Below are positions 10,977-21,131 of a stretch of DNA of 64,000 nt, piece after piece. Made by a program: the position numbers and the translations under genes. Source of the stretch: Sympetrum striolatum (taxonomy: Eukaryota > Arthropoda > Insecta > Odonata > Libellulidae); contig OX388350.1 in NCBI GenBank assembly GCA_947579665.1, forward strand, positions 28,367,393 to 28,431,392. Reading direction: 5' to 3'. Numbering within the stretch: the first letter of the stretch is position 1; each line of letters starts with the position of its first letter. The notes beneath the pieces were generated by a model that had not been told where the DNA came from, ran no database searches, and worked only from the letters and a program-made list of their open reading frames with translations.

Positions 10977-11120
10977 GAGAGACACCACCGAATACAACAC
11001 AAGTTACAGAACAGAGCGAATTCCAGCCTCCAAGAAAAAGAAAGAAGGTGGAAAACCTTGAAACGCCTTGAAAAGGCATTTGAATTTTTAGCTGCCTGTT
11101 TGCAGAAAAGTAGCGAAGAT
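10977..11120 (+). pseudogene. BESS-domain gene, 5' part of last exon (interrupted by LINE)
   Basis: Reading from a possible acceptor (ATAATCAG, ending near 10976), one frame gives ETPPNTTQVTEQSEF then QPPRKRKKVENLE, a typical basic linker of MADF-BESS proteins. After a frame break another frame gives LEKAFEFLAACLQKSSED, ending exactly where the LINE at 11121 begins. The sequence resumes at 16424 with EFQHFGNMLAAKLRKF, the rest of a BESS motif. The MADF domain was not found upstream. The frame break and LINE insertion make this copy a pseudogene or a transposon-borne relic. Confidence 0.6.
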
Positions 11121-11296
11121 TTTTTTTTTATTATTTTTATTTTTAGTCGCGTCCCCCGTAGTTGGGTATTAGCGACCACCTTGTTACATATTTTGTGTTA
11201 CATTTAACTGTTTTTATAAATGGAACTAGTACATGAATACTGTTTAAAACCTCCTGCTTGTCAGTAAAGATTATATTTTGTAGCTGGCCCACATTC

Positions 11297-14200
11297 TTAG
11301 ATCAGCTCCCGAAGTTTGGCTTCATTTATGAACCCTATTATACTGGTACATTGTTGGCTGAGGAGCGCGTCGATGGTTCCATTGAGCTGGTATTTTCTTC
11401 TCAGGTTTTCGTATTTAGGGCATGTTACTAGTATGTGTTCTATGGTAAACTGGATTCCGCAGGTATCACAAATTGGTGCTGCTTCTCTCTTTAGTAGGTG
11501 TTCATGCGTTATTTTCGTGTGGCCGATTCTCAGTCTTGTGAGGAGTATTTGGTCCCTCCTGGTGAATTTTAGTGCCGGGTTTGGATCGTACGTGTTTTTT
11601 CTCACTTTATGGATATAGCTCTTGTTTTTCTGGCCCCATTCCTCGTTCCATTTACGATCAACTTGACGACTCATTATTCTTTGGAATTCATTTGCAGTGG
11701 CGTAGTTATCTTGATTCGCGTCTCTTATGTCTTTTGCTGTTTTGGCTAACTCTTTTGTATTTGTGAGACCTTCTAGTCGGGAGTCCGCCAAACCAATTGA
11801 TACTTTTCCCCTAGCTTTGGTTATTTGCTGTATTATCCTGTCGAATGGAGGTTCTGGGTATTCCGCTTCGATGCCCCTCTTTGTGTCATCTTTGTCGAAC
11901 AGGATTAGGCAGTTTTCTCTCCATTGATGAGTGTTTTTTATCGATTTCAATATAATTGAGGCCTGGCATGTTTTTTCACTGTGCCATGATGGTACTTCTT
12001 GGATGATCGTTTCTCCGTTAGGTAGAAGAGCTGCGCATCCAACTGAATTTTCGTTCTTATGCGTGTTTGTGTAAATGATCTTGTGTCTGGGGTAAAGAGC
12101 AACAATTTCTTCTAGAGATTTCCCAGATAACTCGATTGTGATATTGGTTTCCTTGGTCCATGGTGGTTCTTCACTTTGACATTTTTGGTAAATGCTTGGA
12201 ATTTGTATTTGAAGTTCTTGGGCGTATTTCTTAGCTCTGATCTCGAGAGGTACTGGTATTTTTGGCTGGTTTTCATATATCGTCTCGTTCGCAGGTTTGC
12301 TGAGAAGTTCAAAAATCTGATTTTTCGGACAACTGAGCATTTTTATAACGTAATTCAAAGTTAGTTTTTTTCGTCGCAGATTCAGAGGGATGGCTTGGGC
12401 TTCGCTTAGTATACTGGTAACTGGACTAGTTATAAAAGCACCTGTGGCGATTCTCATTGCTGTATTGAGTATTGGATTGAGTTTCTTGAGGGTATCATTC
12501 TTTGCCGAAGCGTATATCATGCAGCCGTAATCCAACTTGGATTGGATCAAAGCTTTGAATGTATTGGTGATCGTTTTTTGGTCAGCTCCCCATCCTTTGG
12601 CGGATAGCGATTTCAGAATGTTTAGTCGTTGTTTACATTGGTCCTTTAGGTTATCTATGTGGGGTTTCCATGTGAGCTTTGTATCAATGATCAAGCCCAG
12701 GATCTTCATTTCTCTACTGAATTTGATTTCCTCTTTCCCCATGTTTAGCTTCGGTGTGTCGACACGGTTCTTCCTGCTAAACATGACTGCTTGGGTCTTA
12801 CTGGCCGAAAATTTGATCCCGTTTAAGTCTGCAAATTGGCATATTTTATCTAAAGTTGTTTGCATGATTACTTGCATGGTTTCTGGATTTTTTCCTTTGG
12901 TGAATAGGGTTATGTCGTCCGCAAATAAGGTAATTTTCACTGGAGGCTGGATGTATTTGTGTACGTCATTGATGGCAAGGAGGAATAATGTGACACTAAT
13001 TACTGACCCCTGCGGGACCCCATTAACCATCTGTACTGTCTGTGAAAATGCACCGTTCACTCTCACTTGAATTGTTCTATTCCGGAGAAAATTTTCAATA
13101 AACCCAAGAAGATTTCCTGTAATTCCATGATCAATTAATAACTGGACTATTCTTCTCCTCCATACCATGTCATATGCTTTTTCGATGTCCAGGCATATGC
13201 CCAGTAAGTTTTGTTGGCAGGCGAACGCGTTACATATGTCTGATTCAAGGGCCACAAGGCAGTCTCTGGTCGAACAGTTTTCTCTGAAGCCACTTTGGGC
13301 CTTTGTTAAGATATCTTTAGAGTCCAAGTACCATTTCAGTCTCGCGTTCACTATTTTCTCCAAGATCTTGCAGATACAACAGGTAAGAGCAATTGGTCTA
13401 TAACTACCTTCGTTGTCCTTAGGTTTTCCAGGTTTGTGGACTGGTATAACAATGGCGTGGCCCCAGATACTGGGGAATAGTTTTTTCTTCCATATAATAT
13501 TGTAAATTGTTAATAGGGTCTTCAGTGCCGTATCTGGTAACTGTTTCAGGAAAATGTTTGGTATATAGTCAGGTCCTGGGCTTGTATTTTTACTAGTGAG
13601 TAGTCTTTTCTTTAGTTCTTTCATGGAAATTTCTTTGTTGAGAGGGTCGCCGGGTGTTTCATCTTTTCGTTGCAGTGTTGATCTTTCAGCCCTGTTTTTG
13701 AGTGCCAAGAAACCAGGATTCAGGTTACTGTTACTTGAATTTTCAGAAAATTTTCGGCCTAAAATATTTGCCATAGTTTCAGCATCGGTTATGATTTGGT
13801 TTTGGTGTTTCAGGGCTGTAATGTTCGAACTTCTCCTTCTGCCCTCAATTGCTTTTATTTTGTTCCAGTAATCTTTCGTTGGGGTATGGGAAGAAACCGA
13901 CGATAAAAATTTATTCCATGAATCTTTTTTTGAGTTTTTAACGGTTCTTTTGGCAATAGCTTTAAGTCGTTTATGTTCAATTTTATTTTCTTGTGTGGGG
14001 TGCCTTTTGAATCGTGTCATTGCTTTTTTTGCCGCACCGATTGCTTCCTCACACTCCGGGTTCCACCATGGTGTGTTTTTGTTTTCAGTTTTGCATGTCG
14101 TTTTTGGTATGCTCTCTTCCGCTGAATCCTGTATCATTTGAGAGAATTTAGACATGATTAGGTTAATGTCTATCTGGTCGTTTTGGATAGATGTCACTAT

Positions 14201-14959
14201 GAACTTGTCCAATTCGATACAATCCTCAGAAATCTTCTGGCTATATTTTCCCCAGTCAGCCTTGGCATATTTCCATCTGGGACTATTTATTGATTCTTTA
14301 TTGGTTGTGTCTAGCTTCAGCACAATGGGAAAATGGTCACTACCATACAAATTATCGAGTGCCTGCCAGTTAACAATATCAGCAACGTCTCCTGTACAGA
14401 TGGACAGATCAATTGCGCTAGTTTTACCGTTAGAGTGAATGAAGTGAGTTGGAGAGTTATCATTGAGTATTACGAGGTCGTTTGTGAATGCGAATTCTTC
14501 CATTATTCGTCCTCTGGAGTCTGTCTTTTCAGATCCCCATAATGTGTTGTGGCTATTGAAGTCTCCGAGGATCACAAACGGAATTGGGAGCTGGCTCATT
14601 ACATTCTTCAAATCTCTCATTTTCATTTCATCTCTATCGCTATAGTATATGTTACAAATACATAGGTGTCGGTCACCTATTAGAACTCTGATGACTATAG
14701 CTTCAAGGTTTGTTTGTATTTTGATTTCTTGTGAGTATATCGTATTTTTGACGATTATGCCCACTCCCCCACTGGCTGCTGCAAAGTTCGTTCTATTGTT
14801 ATTATAGCTGATGAAATTTCTCATGTTGATATTTTGATTGTCTTTGAGGTTAGTTTCTTGTAAACAAATAATATCAGATTTTTCGTCATCTATTACCTTC
14901 TGGAGGAATTCGTAGTTATTTCGAAACCCATTTATATTCCACTGTAGTATTCGAGTCAT
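11297..14959 (-). CDS. LINE ORF2: endonuclease-reverse transcriptase with decayed RNase H domain
   Basis: A 1,220-residue intact ORF. The N-terminus is an apurinic-type endonuclease: TRILQWNINGF, CLQETNLK, VILGDFNSHN and GSDHFPI. Reverse transcriptase motifs follow: YRPIALTCCICKILEKI, AQSGFRENCSTRDCL, LDIEKAYDMVW, NGVPQGSVISVTLF and the catalytic FADDITLF near residue 678, then KILGLIIDTKLTWKPHI. Around residue 960, IYTNTHKNENSVGCAALLP resembles the start of the RNase H domain of I-clade elements, but the usual catalytic Asp (YTDGS) is Asn-Thr, so RNase H is probably inactive. Near 1160 a CDTCG..FTIEHILVTC zinc motif precedes the C-terminus. The enzyme would nick DNA and copy the element RNA by target-primed reverse transcription. 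Confidence 0.95.
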   Translation of the reverse strand: MTRILQWNINGFRNNYEFLQKVIDDEKSDIICLQETNLKDNQNINMRNFISYNNNRTNFAAASGGVGIIVKNTIYSQEIKIQTNLEAIVIRVLIGDRHLCICNIYYSDRDEMKMRDLKNVMSQLPIPFVILGDFNSHNTLWGSEKTDSRGRIMEEFAFTNDLVILNDNSPTHFIHSNGKTSAIDLSICTGDVADIVNWQALDNLYGSDHFPIVLKLDTTNKESINSPRWKYAKADWGKYSQKISEDCIELDKFIVTSIQNDQIDINLIMSKFSQMIQDSAEESIPKTTCKTENKNTPWWNPECEEAIGAAKKAMTRFKRHPTQENKIEHKRLKAIAKRTVKNSKKDSWNKFLSSVSSHTPTKDYWNKIKAIEGRRRSSNITALKHQNQIITDAETMANILGRKFSENSSNSNLNPGFLALKNRAERSTLQRKDETPGDPLNKEISMKELKKRLLTSKNTSPGPDYIPNIFLKQLPDTALKTLLTIYNIIWKKKLFPSIWGHAIVIPVHKPGKPKDNEGSYRPIALTCCICKILEKIVNARLKWYLDSKDILTKAQSGFRENCSTRDCLVALESDICNAFACQQNLLGICLDIEKAYDMVWRRRIVQLLIDHGITGNLLGFIENFLRNRTIQVRVNGAFSQTVQMVNGVPQGSVISVTLFLLAINDVHKYIQPPVKITLFADDITLFTKGKNPETMQVIMQTTLDKICQFADLNGIKFSASKTQAVMFSRKNRVDTPKLNMGKEEIKFSREMKILGLIIDTKLTWKPHIDNLKDQCKQRLNILKSLSAKGWGADQKTITNTFKALIQSKLDYGCMIYASAKNDTLKKLNPILNTAMRIATGAFITSPVTSILSEAQAIPLNLRRKKLTLNYVIKMLSCPKNQIFELLSKPANETIYENQPKIPVPLEIRAKKYAQELQIQIPSIYQKCQSEEPPWTKETNITIELSGKSLEEIVALYPRHKIIYTNTHKNENSVGCAALLPNGETIIQEVPSWHSEKTCQASIILKSIKNTHQWRENCLILFDKDDTKRGIEAEYPEPPFDRIIQQITKARGKVSIGLADSRLEGLTNTKELAKTAKDIRDANQDNYATANEFQRIMSRQVDRKWNEEWGQKNKSYIHKVRKNTYDPNPALKFTRRDQILLTRLRIGHTKITHEHLLKREAAPICDTCGIQFTIEHILVTCPKYENLRRKYQLNGTIDALLSQQCTSIIGFINEAKLRELI

Positions 14960-14989
14960 TTTGTTATTGTTGTTTTTGTTATTGTTTTC

Positions 14990-16330
14990 TTAGAGTTCGT
15001 CTTCTGAGTTTACTGGTGATTCGGTAGGAATGATGGTTGCAGTTGGGTCTCTTATAGTTTTGATCAATGTAGTACATCTATGTTTAATACTTCTATTATT
15101 GCAGTTCGGGTATATTTCTGTTTGGATGAAGTCTGCCAGAAGTTGAGGCTCCTTGGTATGGTCTAGGATTGCTGGCATGATATTACTCTTACTGCCCCTA
15201 GTGTTTTCGAGGAGGCTTTTAAAAGTTTGGTAATTGACAGGTTTTCCTTTTTGGTTAAGGATTTCTTTAACATGCTTCAGTTTGTCATCTAAATCTTCCT
15301 TATTTTTACCTTTGTTTATTTGTGGGCCATCTGCTGTTCGTAGGATTTTCTCATGTACTGATGCAGTCGAGCTGGAATCAGAGTGAGTTCGTTTGTTATC
15401 ACCGGTCTTTTTCGGGGGTTTCATGACATTTTTGTTGTTGGCTGTACCGCTCGCATTTTTGTTGTCGCCCACTTCGCTACCGGTTTGGTTGTTGCCGGTA
15501 CTTCTCTCCGTTAATTCTTTCTGCAAATCCTCATCTGCCTCATCTACTACTTGCGGTACCTCGATTTGTGCTATTGGGTTCTGACAATATTTGGCGATAT
15601 GCCCGGTTTTATGGCATAAGAAGCATTTTATTTGGTCTGTAGTTGGAAATATGAAGTGATTTATCCCGCCTTGGTTTATTTTAATGACATCTGGCATTTT
15701 CTCAACGTCTTCAGGATTTATAAAGAATTGTCTCTTCCAACTCATGATATTTTGGTATCCAGGTCTTTGAAGAGAGGTTTTCAAGGTTGTTATCCCAGAT
15801 TGAATTGTGATTTTCATACCTCCGAGGATTTCAATGATTTTCAAGTTTGGCACTTCAGGCGGAACATTCGACAACACTATTCTTTTTTGTTTATTTACGA
15901 GCGGAGACACTGTAATTTTTTGGTCACGTATCGTTAGATATTCGTATTTTTCCGTAAATTCTTTTAGTAGTTTTTCACTGGAGAGATGGATGCACACACG
16001 GTTGTTCGCGATTCTTGATGAGTACAATATGTTAACTGGTGAGACTATATCCCCAACAGCGTACACGTATTCTTCATAAGGTATTCCTTGGGCGCAGTGC
16101 ATAACAAGTGCTTGTTCCCTGGTAGGGGATTGTTCCATTTGAACTATGCCTGCATAACTAGTTTTTACTTGCCTGTTTAGATCTTTTGGTACTTCTTCAG
16201 TAATCCCTTTCCCGGGGTTTACTCCTTCAGCTCCTTGTTCCTTTATGGATCCTTCCCCAGGTTCCATCATCGTGAGCACTTTCCTCGCGTCCACGCGGTC
16301 CCGCGTCAACACGATATTTCGTCGGGCCAA
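14990..16330 (-). CDS. LINE ORF1: RNA-binding Gag-like protein
   Basis: A 446-residue intact ORF 30 bases upstream of ORF2 in the element. A CCHC-type zinc knuckle CFLCHKTGHIAKYC lies at about residues 234-247, preceded by a region (KIIEILGGMKITIQSGI, NPEDVEKMPDVIKINQGG) resembling the RRM-like fold before knuckles in I/Jockey ORF1 proteins. The C-terminal half is polar and Asn/Lys-rich. Such proteins coat the element RNA and form the retrotransposition particle. Only one knuckle is evident, where many I/Jockey ORF1 proteins have two or three. The start MARRNIVLTRD is about 80 bases from the 5' end of the element. Confidence 0.88.
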   Translation of the reverse strand: MARRNIVLTRDRVDARKVLTMMEPGEGSIKEQGAEGVNPGKGITEEVPKDLNRQVKTSYAGIVQMEQSPTREQALVMHCAQGIPYEEYVYAVGDIVSPVNILYSSRIANNRVCIHLSSEKLLKEFTEKYEYLTIRDQKITVSPLVNKQKRIVLSNVPPEVPNLKIIEILGGMKITIQSGITTLKTSLQRPGYQNIMSWKRQFFINPEDVEKMPDVIKINQGGINHFIFPTTDQIKCFLCHKTGHIAKYCQNPIAQIEVPQVVDEADEDLQKELTERSTGNNQTGSEVGDNKNASGTANNKNVMKPPKKTGDNKRTHSDSSSTASVHEKILRTADGPQINKGKNKEDLDDKLKHVKEILNQKGKPVNYQTFKSLLENTRGSKSNIMPAILDHTKEPQLLADFIQTEIYPNCNNRSIKHRCTTLIKTIRDPTATIIPTESPVNSEDEL

Positions 16331-16411
16331 GCCCGCTTTGACTTCGTTTTAGATTAGCTCGAGAGAGAGTAGAAACACGTCCTACCGCAACGGGCTCTAA
16401 ACGAAGACTCC

Positions 16412-16832
16412 AGTAGCGAAGATGAATTTCAGCATTTCGGCAACATGTTGGCTGCCAAACTGAGAAAATTCAGCGAAATATCAAGATGTGCAATACAGAA
16501 CAAAATATTAGGTGACTTCCTAAAAGCAAATATGGGGTTTTATCACCAAATTTATCCTCCAGCCCAATTCACTACCCTATCAAGGGACAAGTTTTCAATC
16601 CCGAATGAACCCACCTCAACATTCTACTAATCCTTCAACTCATTCTCCAAACTCTTTTTCCCCATCATATTCTCAACTTCCCCATCATATTCAACCTTCT
16701 CCCTCGTATTCTCAAAGTCCTCAACCATTCAATCCATATTGCTCCGTCACCTCTGAAGATAGTCCAGTAACAAATATTTCAGCAGCTGCTACATCTTCCG
16801 AGGAAAATGTTGACATTCGGGGACTTGAATAA
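16412..16832 (+). pseudogene. BESS-domain gene, 3' part of last exon
   Basis: Continues from 11120 across the LINE: EFQHFGNMLAAKLRKF then SEISRCAIQNKILGDFLKANMG completes a BESS motif, the ~40-residue protein-interaction motif at the C-terminus of MADF-BESS regulators. The frame ends at 16628 (FSIPNEPTSTFY), while an overlapping frame from 16590 continues as a Ser/Pro-rich tail (MNPPQHSTNPS ... ENVDIRGLE) to a stop at 16832, so one small indel separates them. AATAAATAAA lies at about 16920. It could be the second gene of the PIF/Harbinger element whose transposase fragment lies tail to tail at 16935-17320. Confidence 0.65.
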
Positions 16833-16934
16833 CTCTACCCGTGTTTTGTTTTGCATCAAATCAATGTCATAGTATGTATTTGTATTAAGTCTAAGTGATT
16901 GTTAGCTTCTTAAGTTGTAATAAATAAAACTTTT

Positions 16935-17320
16935 CCTTTACCTGTAAGTAAATTTTCAATGAGAGCTTCACAAACTTCTGGAATGATTCAGTTGATGGAT
17001 TGCTTGGATATTTTAAACAGGTACTGAAGACTAACGTATGAATCACCACTTGCCAAGAAACGTAAGAGCCAGCCTATCTTGGAACAGGAATGGCTTTCCT
17101 TAACGTTGTATTTTTTTTCGAGATTTTTGGACCTACCATATTAATCAAAAATTCTAAATCACTCGGAGACATTCTTGTGAAATTTTATATAAGCAGCTGG
17201 CCGATTGAGACTTCAAGACTGCTAATGAACTTGAGCCACTATACTCTTCCCTGCTTGAGTACAGTTACGTTTGCTACCACCGGCGTTGTTTCTTATTTCT
17301 CTTCAGAGCGTAGTGATTAT
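16935..17320 (-). pseudogene. PIF/Harbinger (HARBI1-like) transposase N-terminal fragment
   Basis: Minus-strand reading gives, in order and with stops or frameshifts between them: KKQRRWW and SSREEYSGSSSLAVLK (17.30-17.23 kb), NFTRMSPSDLEFLINMVGPK with ISKKNTTLRKAIP (17.20-17.11 kb), then LRFLASGDSYVSLQYLFKIS and IIPEVCEALIENLL (17.07-16.94 kb). These are the ordered N-terminal signatures of HARBI1-like nucleases (RRWW, EEY, FRMS, LVGP.I...T..R.AI, LRFLATGDSY, IIPEV). The DDE catalytic part is absent to the left. No terminal repeats were located. Confidence 0.75.
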
Positions 17321-17439
17321 CTATCTATTATACGAGTAGAATGTAGCTTGCATACTGCAAGCAGATCGATAACACTAATTTCATGTCGGCATAATATGTG
17401 GACGGTCCTCAAAAGAAAAAAAATGATTAAAAATATTCT

Positions 17440-18400
17440 TAAAATTCGCTGCAATTTAATCGTGGCATCGAACCCGGGACTTCCTGGCCAACTTACTATG
17501 CAGCTTAACCTGAGATTACCATCTCTAACTATGCGTGAAAATTCAAGCAGAAATATTGCTGCAACTGCCTCAAAAAACGTCCTACTTTTCACATATATTC
17601 TTTACGTGAGAAATGTTAATGTGCTCTGGCATCGAAACCAGGAACAGCATGGTCTTGTCTATTTTTTTTTCTTAAACTGAGTCTTAATATACATCTTCTA
17701 GCAAGGCAAGAACTTCCTAATATTTCGATGAGTGCATCAAAAAAAATAACACCATAATAATAAACCACAAGCGTCATTGACTTGAAATTTTACGACGTAG
17801 TGGCCATAACGTGTAACCGCCAGAAAAATTGCGATTTTAAACCTCAGTGTCATAGGTTCGATTCCAGAGGGCCCCAAAGTCCCGATTTTTCCCATTTAAA
17901 AGTATTGCTTTGATATTTGGGAATTTAAAAAAATACTTACTGTATAGGTAGAGAATCAATACTCAAGGATCCTCTAGATATAGGCATGGTCTATCGAAAA
18001 CATTAATGACGCTTACAGAAAACATCCTGGGTTCGATGCAAGGACGATGCAAATATCTGCCCTTTAAAATACATTGAGGGAGTTATTCATTATTTTTTTA
18101 ATGTACTTATCGAAATGATACGAAGTTCTTGCTTTGCTAGAAGATATATATAAAGAATGGGTTTAAGAAAAAATTAATAAGACCGTACTGTTCCTGGGTT
18201 CGATGCCAGAGCAGATTAAAATTTCTAATATAAGGAATAAATGTGAAAAGTAGGACGTCGTTTGAGGCAGTGCACCCAATATTGCTGCTTGAATTTTCAC
18301 ATATAGCTAGAGATGGTGATCTTATGTTGCGCTGCATAGTAAGTATGACCAGATGACCCAGGTTTGATGCCGGACGAATAAATTGCAGGGAATTATAAGA
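17440..18400. repeat. Inverted arrangement of ~165-bp GGTTCGA-box units
   Basis: Boxes of the form CCTGGGTTCGATGCCAGG occur on the minus strand at 17469 and 17633 (164 apart) and on the plus strand at 17855, 18029, 18197 and 18361 (174, 168, 164 apart). The stretch 17444-17730 is repeated inverted at 18120-18395 (for example TGCTGCTTGAATTTTCACATA at 18280 against its complement near 17545). The box resembles a tRNA T-arm/B box. No known function. Confidence 0.65.
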
Positions 18401-18639
18401 ATACAGTAGAACCTCGATTTTACGAAGTTGAAGGGACCCAAAAATTTGCACTTTGTAAAATTCGGGCTTTGTAAATTTGAGGTTTTCTTTCAAGCAATCG
18501 AAATCTCTACAATACCAATCCAGTTTCAGTAGCACAGTGCATAAAGTTAAATGGGATTGAAAGGAAGGTAATATTTCAATAGAATGAATTATACATCCAG
18601 TTTAATGTTTAATACAACAGAAAAAAATTCTAAACGTTT

Positions 18640-21131
18640 TACTTTTTAAAATAATCATCAATTTTTTTTGTTTTTTGGAAGTTTCAATGAAATATGAGGT
18701 GATTTTCTCTATACCTGAATGGTAATTATTGAATGAATCAGGTACGCCATCAGTAAACATCTGAAAATTGTGAAGCACTTTTATAGAGTGTCTTAATTCA
18801 TCCCTTGTAGGGGGGGAAGGTGCTTCTGGGTCATCTTCATAGCTTGTAGAAGAGATATCTAAGTTCACTTCATCCTCATCTTCTTCGTCTTCATTTAATT
18901 CACTGCAGTTATGCGTCATCACATGAGAGTCACACTTGACATATGACTCAGCATGAGAGGATGCATCTGGAATGTACTGATTTAGTTGTGCCATTTCTTT
19001 ACTAAGGAGGTCCTGTAATGTGGGAACCTCCACTAACTCCTCTGTCTCTATAATTGATGTCACCAAAACCAGCTGATCTCCAGCAGTTGGAAATAGTCTT
19101 TGCAGTGACACTGTCCCATGCTCTGGCAATTCCTCGCACAGCATGGAGCAATGTCCATGGAGGCACATCAGAGGCTTGATCTGCAACAAATGTATGCATA
19201 CTAAAGCTCTGCTTACAGAAAGCTAAACTATGCTGGTATAAACTTGTCAAATAATTATGAGGATGAAATCGAACTAATTTCTGTTACAAATAAAAGTCAC
19301 AAGCTCATTCAGGAAGAAAACAATAGATATCACATGCAATTCTCTGTGTGCACTATAGTAGTAGTAGTTTGTTAAAAGCGCTTAGGTGATTTTGCCCATG
19401 TGCTCCCACCAAGATTTGAAATCAGAACTGATTCCTCATGAGTCACGAGCGTTACCCACATGGTTCTCCAGGAGCCAATGTGCAGTATATTTGCTTCAAA
19501 TGGAAAAGATTTAAAAATTAGACTACGATTATACTGAATCCCTTTATAGCATAGACCTTATTTCAAGGCCTAGGAGACTCAAATAAGTCACAGTGAATGA
19601 AACTCACAGCCATTAATTCCAAGAAACTAGCTCGTAAATATTTTAAGTCATTTCAGAACTTTACTTAAGTTAATTTGAAGCTCCCTCTTTTTTATATGCG
19701 TTCTACTTGGTTCTACTATGCTGACGTTTAGCGGTGATTTTTGAGAGCTACTTACTCGCGGGTACTTTAAACAATCTTGTCGCCTCACAAATTCTTACCT
19801 AACGACGTAAAACGCTTTCAATTAATAAATTACGTATTGAAAATGCATCAAAATTTAATAAATAATGATGTATTACTAAAAATTAAGTATTCTTTAATTA
19901 AACTAATTTTCATGACAGCTGCAACGAATAACTTCCACAGGAATGATACTTTCAAGTAAAAGGTTTACCAAATTTCTGCGATGCGGTTGCGGCGGCTATC
20001 ATATTGCTAATATTAATTAAATCCAGAGAAAATATGGAGGTCGCAAAGGATATTTATATATATATTTATATCCTTTGCGACGACGAGTAGGTAATTTTTA
20101 AACACAAAATGATAGAAAAGAAATAGAACTTACCAAGCGTCCGAAGATAGTGCTGGACGAGAAATCTTCGGTAGTGGACTTTAATGCTGTTAATTATTTC
20201 CATGTCCAGCGTTTGCAACTTACCGGTGCTATTTGGACTCAGAAAAAGTACTTTTAAGTTTGGTAGCACTAGTCCACTTATTTTATGAACTGGGGCATTA
20301 TCTACAAGAAGCAGTACATTGTGATTCTCGCATGCGCTCTTCCTCTGCAAGAAGATAATTTGCTTCTGAAAAATGCCCGTCGTTCTCCATGCTTTTTTAT
20401 TACTTTCATAAACACAGGCATATTTTTCACGTTCTTGAAGCAACGCGGAGCTCTTAATTTTGCAATCACAACTGGTTTCAACTTTTCAGATCCATCTTGG
20501 TTACATATCAGCATTACTGTAACCCTATCCTTAGATTTTTTTACCTCCGCGACATTTTTCACCACGGGTCCCGAGGAGGGAGTCAGGTAAGCCTTGAAAA
20601 ACAACCCTGTTTCATCCAGGTTGTATATATCTCGAGGGGAATATTTAGACACAATGTCATCGTTTATTTCATGCCACTGCTCAACGTCTTTTGTGTTGAC
20701 GCTACCTTCTTCTCCACAGATTTTCATCGAAGTGATTCCGTATCTTTTCTTGAATCTATCAAGCCACCCATTTGAGGCTTTAAAGTTATCGCACTTCAGT
20801 TTAAGAGCCAAAATCTGAGCCTTCTCCTTCAGAATTGGTCCACTTATAGGCAATTTGCACGCTCGACACTTCAAAAAAAAATATACAGCTGCCTATCAAA
20901 TTGATCAAATTGCGACGATGAAACGAACTTTGTTTTTAATGATGTTGTTGCGTGACTCAAAATTTTTTCCCTTGAATTGACGATTGCTGCCAATGTAGAT
21001 AAAGATATGCCATACTTCCGAGCAATTTCTGTTTTTGTCTGCCCGCGATCACGTACTTCCTTGATAATTGACCTTTTGGTGACCAAACTCAGGGACTTCT
21101 TCTTTTTCTTGGCCAGCGATGTTTGATCCAT
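18640..21131 (-). pseudogene. Tigger transposase (CENP-B/DDE_1 type), broken
   Basis: Pieces in transposase order: N-terminal HTH (21131-20880) with SLVTKRSIIKEVRDRGQTKT and EIARKYGISLSTLAAIV; CENP-B second HTH with GWLDRFKKRYGI (20.87-20.75 kb); DDE start YNLDETGLFFKA (first Asp) to about 20.44 kb; second Asp in LLVDNAPVH, then LSPNSTGKLQTLDMEIINSI with the third Asp (20.31-20.15 kb); then LLHAVRGIARAWDSVTAKT with ISNCWRSAGF (19.2-19.0 kb) and an acidic C-terminal tail ending near 18640. Several frame changes are needed, and the SINE separates the last two blocks, so it is not functional. Full Tigger transposases cut and join the element at TA sites. Confidence 0.88.
19354..19482 (-). mobile_element. 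tRNA-derived SINE with (ACT)n tail
   Basis: On the minus strand the order is CCATGTGGGTAACGC, TCAGTTCTGATTTCAAATC (decayed B box), TTGGTGGGAGCACATGGGC, AAATCACCTAAGCGCTTTTA and an ACTACTACTA tail. The same order is found on the + strand at 36225-36372. It sits inside the Tigger element and is therefore younger than it. Confidence 0.7.

Larger units (their letters stand above)
11121..16411 (-). mobile_element. Apparently full-length I-like non-LTR retrotransposon (LINE)
   Basis: A 5.29-kb element lies between two exact copies of AGTAGCGAAGAT (11109-11120 and 16412-16423). On the minus strand it starts with GGAGTCTTCGTTTAGAGCCC and ends in an A-rich tail (complement of 11121-11146). It carries two intact ORFs, ORF1 (16330-14990) and ORF2 (14959-11297), with a short 5' leader of about 80 bases. 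Intact frames and a perfect target duplication point to recent insertion. It landed inside the BESS motif of an older coding sequence. Confidence 0.92.

Noticed and set aside
11316..14645. Numerous plus-strand open frames across the LINE
   Set aside because: Antisense shadows of the intact 1,220-codon ORF2.
20041..20080. 40-base near-palindrome TCGCAAAGGATAT...ATATCCTTTGCGA
   Set aside because: Arms of 13 bases around an AT run inside the Tigger element; too small and simple to interpret.
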